A stretch of 40,677 nucleotides of DNA from assembly GCA_009780325.1 (NCBI GenBank), contig WRAF01000017.1, forward strand, positions 1-40,677, in the 5' to 3' direction. This DNA comes from Bacillota bacterium. GTDB lineage: Bacteria; Bacillota; Clostridia; Christensenellales; Pumilibacteraceae. The notes beneath the pieces are model-generated. The model did no database searches and was not told where the DNA came from. It was given only the letters and a program-made list of their open reading frames with translations. This document shows positions 35,940-40,677 of this stretch, piece after piece. How positions within the stretch are numbered: the stretch's first letter is position 1; every line of letters starts with the position of its first letter. A program made the translations under genes and the position numbers.

Positions 35940-37341
35940 TGACTGCACCCCCTTCTAGTCTGTCTTTTCTTTCTTGCTCTTCTTTTTCTTTTCTTTCTTT
36001 TTTAAGTCTAGCCTCACTTTCAATTTGAGAGCTAACTAGCGCTGAATTTTGATCAGCAGTTAGTTCCTCATAGCCTTTGCCACGCTTTAAATTATATAAA
36101 TTAGGATTTTTATGATTTAATCCTATAAATATACTGTTCATCCATCTTGTTATTACTAATGATGCAAATGCCTCTAACACAATACCTAATAGCAACGTAA
36201 TAGCAAAGCCTTGAACTGGACCAGTACCAAAGATAAACAATACTATACCCGCAATAATAGTCGTAATATTGGCATCTAAAATAGGTCTGACTGACCTTCT
36301 ATAGCCATAGTACGCTGCAGATTTTATAGATTTACCATTTCTATATTCATCTTTAATACGCTCTATGATAATGATATTACCGTCAATCGCTATACCTATG
36401 GCAAGCAGAACGCCCGCAATTCCAGGCAGTGTCAACTGCACCCATGGGAACATAGCCATAATCATAATATAGCTCACAGTAAAAATTAACAGCGTAAGCG
36501 AAGCCGCCACACCAAACATTCTATAAAGATAAATTAACACACCCATTACAAGCAAGATACCAATGATACCAGCAATGATACCATATCTTAATGCATCTTG
36601 TCCCAAAGTAGCAGATACAGTAGTCACTTCAAGTCTTTCTAATAATAGCGGCAATCTTCCTGCATTGATTTGCCCTGCTAATTCATTAGATCGTTCAGCA
36701 GTGCCCATACCTGTCACTACAGCTTGTCCTGTAGTAATATGAGAAGATATCCTTGGACTAGATATAAGCGTTTCGATTGCGTCATCACCTTGACCCATAA
36801 CTGTCCAAATTTCAATCACTTCATCAATATGCTGAGTAGCATTGGCAAATGCCCTTGCACCATACGGAGTAAAAACAAGATTTACTACATGATCAGCCAA
36901 TTGCATACCAGCATGTGCTGAAACAATGTCACCACCAGTAATGATAGTTTCATTTCTAAAGCGAAACTCAATTTGAGCAGGCTCACCTAATATACGCAGT
37001 ATTTCTGACGGATCATCAATATCCGGAACAGATACCCGCAGATTGCTAGCACCCTCTCTTTGGATAGTAGCCTCAGTAAACCCTTGACTCATTAATGAGC
37101 CTTGAAGTGAGGCAATCGTGCCAGGCATTAGGTTTTCTAAAGTGTCATCAGCACCTTCAGGCAGATGCGCACGATAAACAGCCGCTACACCACCGCTTAA
37201 GTCTAAACCTAGGCGAATATTGCTGCCAAATGATGTCCACGTAAATTGACCAAACCTCATTGGCACAAAGCTAAAAATAAAGGCAGTTATTAAAAATGCA
37301 CCTATTATGACTAGCTGGATTATGCTTCTTCGTTTTTTCAT
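35932..37341 (-). CDS. secD: Protein translocase subunit SecD
   Basis: Large subunit partner of SecF in late-stage protein export. The 469-residue protein has an N-terminal membrane helix and the D1 signature LGLDLSGGVAAVYRA. An extracytoplasmic region follows (VEIRF-type strand IEFRFRNE). Five C-terminal helices carry GVLLAIGIAIDGNIIIIERI. The cytoplasmic tail is Lys/Glu-rich (EARLKKERKEKEEQERKDRLE). The start is ATG 37341 with GAGG 5 nt upstream; the longer frame to 37374 has no site. It has its own near-consensus promoter at 37438-37466, so secDF can be transcribed independently of scfAB. secF overlaps by 8 bp. Confidence 0.96.
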   Translation of the reverse strand: MKKRRSIIQLVIIGAFLITAFIFSFVPMRFGQFTWTSFGSNIRLGLDLSGGVAAVYRAHLPEGADDTLENLMPGTIASLQGSLMSQGFTEATIQREGASNLRVSVPDIDDPSEILRILGEPAQIEFRFRNETIITGGDIVSAHAGMQLADHVVNLVFTPYGARAFANATQHIDEVIEIWTVMGQGDDAIETLISSPRISSHITTGQAVVTGMGTAERSNELAGQINAGRLPLLLERLEVTTVSATLGQDALRYGIIAGIIGILLVMGVLIYLYRMFGVAASLTLLIFTVSYIMIMAMFPWVQLTLPGIAGVLLAIGIAIDGNIIIIERIKDEYRNGKSIKSAAYYGYRRSVRPILDANITTIIAGIVLFIFGTGPVQGFAITLLLGIVLEAFASLVITRWMNSIFIGLNHKNPNLYNLKRGKGYEELTADQNSALVSSQIESEARLKKERKEKEEQERKDRLEGGAVNA

Positions 37342-37437
37342 TATGTCCTCGTTTGTTGTTCTTGTATAAAGCAATTATTGCCAAAATTAAAAAAAATATT
37401 ACTGCAAAAATTACAAAAATTAGCAAATTGACAGTTT

Positions 37438-37466
37438 ATTATATAACAGTTGCCGCATCAAGTCAA
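37438..37466 (-). promoter_or_regulatory. Promoter of secDF
   Basis: Minus-strand -35 TTGACT (37461-37466) and perfect -10 TATAAT (37438-37443) with 17-bp spacing. It gives a leader of about 90 nt. Confidence 0.75.
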
Positions 37467-37545
37467 ATAAAATCAATAGTAATTTAGAAAGTTTTTATAA
37501 TGATAAACTACCTATCATCAAATATATTTATCAATAATTCTAAAC

Positions 37546-38877
37546 TTAACTGCAAATTACTTTAAGTGCAATTGCACACTCTATCCTTTTTTTCATTAAC
37601 TCACATGATATTTTATGCGCTGCATTTATGTTTCCGCCAAATTCTAAATTGTTTGCATTGCAGCCGCCGCTGCAAAAATATTTTGCAAAACAATTATTGC
37701 AATGCGGCTTTGTTAATAGATTGCTCTTTTGAAAATAATAAGATATTTCTTTATTTTTAATACCAGACTCTATATCTCCCATCCTATATTCTTTCATCCC
37801 GTCAAACCTATGACATGGATATATGCTGCCATCCACTGACACACACAAATATTCTCCGCCCACACCACAGCCGCTCAATCTCTTTTTTAAACACGGTCCG
37901 CCTTTTAAATCAATATTAAAATGAAAGAAATTAAATGCTTTGTCTGTCCCTTTTCTTTTTTGATACTCTGCCGCCAATATCTCATATTGATTTAATAATA
38001 TAGGCAAATGCTCTTCTTTTATAGCTAGTGGGTGGTTATCTGGCAAGACTACTGGCTCTAGAGAGATTTGATCAAATCCTAAATCAGCTAATGCAATTAC
38101 ATCTTTAGAAAAATCTAAGTTGTTAGCAGTAAAAGTGCCTCTTATATAATAACTGGTTTGTCTTTTTTTCTTAAGGACAAGTGCATTTTTTACTACTTTA
38201 GAAAATGTCACGCCACCTTTTAAATCAGGTCTTGCTTTATTATGAATATTTTCCCGTCCGTCAATACTAATCACAACATTATGCATCTCTTTATTAAAAT
38301 AATCAATCATCTCTTCAGTTAAGTTTAAAGCATTTGTAGTGACAGTAAATTTAAAATTTTTATTGTATAGCTTTTCTTGCTCTCTTCCATAAGCAACCGC
38401 ATCTTTAATTGTCTGATAATTTAATAATGGTTCACCACCAAAAAAATCTATCTCTAAATTGTACCTATTGCCACTATTTTTAATTAAAAAATCTATGCAA
38501 GCTTTAGCTGTTGCAAGCGACATATTTTTTGAAGTAGTTTCTTTTGAGTGATAGTCGCCTCCGCCTGCAAAACAATAACTGCATGCTAAATTGCATTTAT
38601 GAGAAATATTAACACATAACGCCTTAACTTGATCTATAGGAGTACTTTCAAAATTAAAATTCGATTCAGAAAATAATGATCCTCTTTTAATAAACTCATC
38701 AATTTCTAATTTAGCTTCATCAATTTGCGCTTTAGCATAAGACGCCAAAAAATCCCCTATATCTAGGGAATTTTTTTGCTCTATCAATGCTTTTGTTAAA
38801 CTATCTATCTCAAAGCAAGAACCGCTTTCAACATCAATAGCAAAATCTTTATAAAGACATGAAAAAGTGTGTACCAT
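37546..38877 (-). CDS. scfB: SCIFF peptide maturase, radical SAM/SPASM enzyme
   Basis: Forms the thioether cross-link in the SCIFF peptide. The 443-residue protein has an N-terminal leader-binding type region, then the radical-SAM cluster C95-x3-C99-x2-C102 (KCNLACSYCFAGGG), followed by FFGGEPLLN. A SPASM domain supplies the auxiliary cysteines (CGVGGEYLCVSVDGSIYPCH, then CNNCFAKYFCSGGCNAN, and a last C near the end). Length is normal for SCIFF maturases. The ATG at 38877 follows the scfA stop by a single base, so the precursor and its enzyme are tightly coupled. The functional assignment comes from family plus the adjacent substrate gene. Confidence 0.96.
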   Translation of the reverse strand: MVHTFSCLYKDFAIDVESGSCFEIDSLTKALIEQKNSLDIGDFLASYAKAQIDEAKLEIDEFIKRGSLFSESNFNFESTPIDQVKALCVNISHKCNLACSYCFAGGGDYHSKETTSKNMSLATAKACIDFLIKNSGNRYNLEIDFFGGEPLLNYQTIKDAVAYGREQEKLYNKNFKFTVTTNALNLTEEMIDYFNKEMHNVVISIDGRENIHNKARPDLKGGVTFSKVVKNALVLKKKRQTSYYIRGTFTANNLDFSKDVIALADLGFDQISLEPVVLPDNHPLAIKEEHLPILLNQYEILAAEYQKRKGTDKAFNFFHFNIDLKGGPCLKKRLSGCGVGGEYLCVSVDGSIYPCHRFDGMKEYRMGDIESGIKNKEISYYFQKSNLLTKPHCNNCFAKYFCSGGCNANNLEFGGNINAAHKISCELMKKRIECAIALKVICS

Positions 38878-38878
38878 T

Positions 38879-39049
38879 TTAATCTTGCTTAATCTCTTTA
38901 TTGTTTATCCTAATTTCTTTTAAACATTCTTGATTGCCCACTGTACAACTTGTTTTGCATGCAGATTGACAAGAGGTTTGACATTCCCCACAACCTGAAT
39001 GTCTATCATTATTAATAACTGTTTCAATAGCCTTTTTGATATGTTTCAT
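38879..39049 (-). CDS. scfA: SCIFF precursor peptide (six cysteines in a short ribosomal peptide)
   Basis: A 56-residue ORF that begins MKHIKKAIETVINN and contains CGECQTSCQSACKTSC followed by TVGNQEC, with cysteines at 20, 23, 27, 31, 35 and 42. This matches the SCIFF (six cysteines in forty-five residues) family almost exactly. SCIFF is a near-universal clostridial RiPP precursor of unknown function. AAAGGAG lies 8 nt before ATG 39049, and a good promoter lies 21 bp further upstream. The stop is one base from scfB. Unlike the usual end soon after the last Cys, there are 14 extra residues (LKEIRINNKEIKQD). Real and confident despite its size. Confidence 0.97.
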   Translation of the reverse strand: MKHIKKAIETVINNDRHSGCGECQTSCQSACKTSCTVGNQECLKEIRINNKEIKQD

Positions 39050-39069
39050 TTAATTATCTCCTTTAAAAT

Positions 39070-39098
39070 ATTTTAATAGATAATTAAAAAAAAATCAA
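39070..39098 (-). promoter_or_regulatory. Promoter of scfAB
   Basis: Minus-strand -35 TTGATT (39093-39098) and -10 TAAAAT (39070-39075) with 17-bp spacing, rich in T between them. The scfA start is about 20 nt downstream of the -10. Confidence 0.6.
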
Positions 39099-39142
39099 GC
39101 GTTTTGAATGTCAATTTCAATACAACTTTCATATAATCAAAT

Positions 39143-39196
39143 AAAAAAGTATCCTTCGGACACTTCGGACGTCTTGCATTGACGCCCCTTTTTTGT
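39143..39196. repeat. Dispersed foldback repeat, family D (copy 1)
   Basis: It begins AAAAAAGT and ends CCTTTTTTG, with the internal string CACTTCGGACGTCTTGCATT. The copy at 40553-40648 has the same CACTTCGG...TCTTGCATT...GCGC order. The A- and T-tract ends could act as a terminator. Confidence 0.6.
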
Positions 39197-39210
39197 CATA
39201 GCAACTTTCT

Positions 39211-39274
39211 CTCTAGGAAATTTTTCCTAGAGCATAAAAGACTAGAGTTGTTAAATATAATTCAACAACTCTAG
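39211..39274. terminator. Tandem hairpins between TIGR04086 and scfA
   Basis: Hairpin one is a 22-bp near-perfect palindrome (39211-39232, CTCTAGGAAA.../CTCTAGGAAA). Hairpin two (39242-39274) has an 11-bp perfect stem CTAGAGTTGTT/AACAACTCTAG. On the minus strand the second follows a small reading frame and is followed by TCTTTT, so it is likely the terminator for the gene at 39479. Both stems share CTAGAG, so alternative pairing is possible. Confidence 0.6.
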
Positions 39275-39478
39275 AAAAGAAAGATAAATTATTTAATATG
39301 TAATTGTGATTTAAGAAATTCTTTTTGCAGCTTTTTTATCACATCTATACATGTAATTTTAGAGAGCATTATTCATGACAAGCAAAATAAACTATTTAAA
39401 GTCACGCTATAGAATTATCAATGCCAGCACAGCACTTATCAATGTTTAATTTTACCGATGCAGAACAACAAAAAATAA
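39275..39478. other. Spacer with a 26-codon remnant reading frame
   Basis: The only plausible coding trace is minus-strand 39289-39369, MLSKITCIDVIKKLQKEFLK followed by SQLHIK. It has good amino-acid composition but no Shine-Dalgarno. Nothing else is identifiable between the hairpins and the TIGR04086-type gene. Confidence 0.35.
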
Positions 39479-39886
39479 TTAAATCACTTCATGTTTAGAT
39501 TTTCTTAAATTCACACAAATAATTCCGCATACTAGACCTGTTATTGCTCCAAACGCAATATCATTTAATAAAGATAGAGTAAATCTAAAGCCTTCTGAAT
39601 CCATAAGTGAAAACACAACAAAAGTAATCATTGTATAAAGAATACCAAAAATGATTCCCCTTATCCAACCATTTTTAGGCAGCCTAAAAACAATAATAGC
39701 CGCAGCCAAAATGCTTATACCTTTTATTATTTGAATTATGATAGGCATTGTTGTAGTGGGAATATTAGTAGAAACTATAATAGCAGCAAAAATTAAAATA
39801 AGCACAAGTGAAATAATTAAAGCAATGATGATAGCTTTAAACATTTCTAATGAATAGCTGGTATTTTTCTTTTTTGTTTTTTTCAT
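39479..39886 (-). CDS. TIGR04086-type small membrane protein
   Basis: A 135-residue integral membrane protein with four hydrophobic segments (about residues 15-38, 45-65, 70-95 and 105-130) and a short basic C-terminus. Between helices two and three it has RLPKNGWIRGIIFGILYTMI. Gene neighbourhood and topology match the TIGR04086 family, which sits beside the SCIFF locus in many Clostridia. Its role is unknown. AGGAGG lies about 12 nt before ATG 39886. It is upstream of scfA by about 430 bp and is not obviously co-transcribed with it. Confidence 0.75.
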   Translation of the reverse strand: MKKTKKKNTSYSLEMFKAIIIALIISLVLILIFAAIIVSTNIPTTTMPIIIQIIKGISILAAAIIVFRLPKNGWIRGIIFGILYTMITFVVFSLMDSEGFRFTLSLLNDIAFGAITGLVCGIICVNLRKSKHEVI

Positions 39887-39937
39887 GAGTAATAAAATCC
39901 TCCTAGTACTTTATTTGTATGCGGGAATTTTTATTTT

Positions 39938-40072
39938 ATGAATAAAAAAGAAATTAATGCTCAAAACCCATCCTTACAAAATTTCTTAATAGCAGAGAAA
40001 ATAAAATTACAAGATTTTTTCAATCAAATATTAGTAGAGGCAGATAGCAAGCAATGCAAGATTCTTAATTAG
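39938..40072 (+). CDS. Possible 44-residue small protein of unknown function
   Basis: A plus-strand ORF opposite to its neighbours, reading MNKKEINAQNPSLQNFLIAE and ending ...SKQCKILN. The composition is protein-like and amphipathic, but the only upstream purine signal (GCGGGA) is about 13 nt away and weak. No homologous family is recognised. It may be a remnant. Low confidence. Confidence 0.25.
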   Translation: MNKKEINAQNPSLQNFLIAEKIKLQDFFNQILVEADSKQCKILN

Positions 40073-40145
40073 TAATGAGATTATTTAGCATGCTGAACTC
40101 ACGAAAACCTCTTGAGTGATTGTCATAATGCAAAATATATTTTTA

Positions 40146-40250
40146 TAAGGAGAGATACTTACGGTATGACAAAAAATTAAAACTATTCACTAAACACAAA
40201 AACTGCTCCGCTTTAATCTAATCTTGTCATGCCTTAAAGCATCCCGCTCC
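40146..40250. repeat. Dispersed repeat, family C (copy 3)
   Basis: GAGATACTTACGGTATGAC, then CAAAAAATTAA, then ACTGCTCCGCTTTAATC and TTGTCATGCC. The same blocks lie in the same order at 29266-29366. Confidence 0.6.
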
Positions 40251-40455
40251 TTAAATTTTTTACCCGCCCTGCTAATTCAATTTTATCATCCCGTAAAGAT
40301 TTTTCCTTTATTTTTTGTCACACCATGCACACACTTTGAGTCCAGTATTACTAAAGCATCTCTTCCTATTCTCCTAATCCCAAAATCTACCCTTGTTTTG
40401 AGCAGTTTTTTTGAGCTAGTTTTTCCTTTAATATCACTAGTTTTTCTTAAAATAT

Positions 40456-40510
40456 AAAAAAAGGTGTGCTAAAGCCCACTTCCCTCACTTAGAGGTTCGG
40501 CTTTTTTGAG
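40456..40510. repeat. Dispersed hairpin repeat, family A (copy 2)
   Basis: AAAAAAAGGTGTGCT, then CCCTCACTTAGAGG, then CGGCTTTTTTGAG. It is aligned with 6028-6084 over its whole length, with changes mainly within hairpin arms. Confidence 0.6.
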
Positions 40511-40552
40511 TTAGCTATCCTTTTCACGCAGACGTTTTTTCCTATACTAGAA

Positions 40553-40648
40553 CAAAAAGTGCCCTTAGGGCACATAAGCCCGTGCTATGAGGTCTTCGCG
40601 GGCTTGCGCCTTGCGGCACTTCGGCATCTTGCATTTGCGCACTTTTTG
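40553..40648. repeat. Dispersed foldback repeat, family D (copy 2)
   Basis: Terminal inverted arms CAAAAAGTGC and GCACTTTTTG close a 96-bp element. Internal hairpins are GTGCCCttaGGGCAC and AAGCCCG.../CGGGCTT. The segment CACTTCGGCATCTTGCATT is shared with 39143-39196. Confidence 0.65.
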
Positions 40649-40677
40649 TTGATGCTAGCAGCCTTCCTTCACATCGA

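Larger units (their letters stand above)
40073..40677. other. Gene-free right edge with clustered dispersed repeats
   Basis: No credible gene on either strand (the plus-strand open frame 40224-40457 overlaps repeat DNA). It holds a family C repeat (40146-40250), a family A repeat (40456-40510) and a family D foldback (40553-40648). Confidence 0.65.

Noticed and set aside
40224-40457. Plus-strand open frame of 77 codons at the right edge
   Set aside because: It overlaps family C repeat DNA and has no start signal.

Overview
The window is a strongly AT-rich stretch of bacterial chromosome from the Clostridia. Almost every gene is on the minus strand, so transcription runs from right to left. 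The clearest lineage marker is a six-cysteine SCIFF peptide gene (scfA) directly upstream of its radical-SAM/SPASM maturase (scfB), followed by secD-secF-recJ-rel. The block rpsO-pnp-ylxY-M16 protease-ftsK-rimO-pgsA-cinA-recA and nearby rny is also classic Firmicutes gene order. The species cannot be named from this sequence; an uncultured gut-type Clostridium-class bacterium is my guess.

Layout, left to right. (1) 1-5860: a type II CRISPR-Cas locus with the start of cas2 at the edge, cas1, an unusually large cas9 (1598 codons), and a divergently transcribed tracrRNA candidate with its own promoter and terminator. The repeat-spacer array and any csn2 lie off the left edge. (2) 6181-8493: a membrane-anchored SPOR-like protein and a frameshifted seven-repeat RCC1 lipoprotein gene. 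(3) 8494-9229: a gene-free stretch full of dispersed palindromic repeats and hairpins. (4) 9230-17583: rny, a secreted zinc carboxypeptidase-like lipoprotein with a probably leaderless SF2 helicase, the stomatin/nfeD pair, and recA. (5) 17576-29069: the long housekeeping run cinA, pgsA, rimO, ftsK, M16 peptidase, divergent YlxY-type deacetylase, small membrane protein, pnp, rpsO. (6) 29378-39886: glyoxalase-II-like hydrolase, rel, recJ, secF, secD, scfB, scfA and a TIGR04086-type membrane protein. (7) 39887-40677: gene-poor DNA with more dispersed repeats.

The genes form a few functional groups: CRISPR interference and adaptation; RNA turnover and translation (rny, pnp, rpsO, rimO); DNA repair and segregation (recA, recJ, ftsK); membrane and export (pgsA, secDF, nfeD/stomatin); stringent response (rel); and RiPP maturation (scfAB). 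The most notable items are the large Cas9 with its tracrRNA, the unlisted 56-codon scfA gene, a pgsA gene whose C-terminus has been extended by a CHSEQSEE-type repeat, the degraded RCC1 gene, a YlxY deacetylase that has lost its metal ligands, and at least four families of short intergenic repeats. I see no rRNA, tRNA, CRISPR array or complete insertion sequence.
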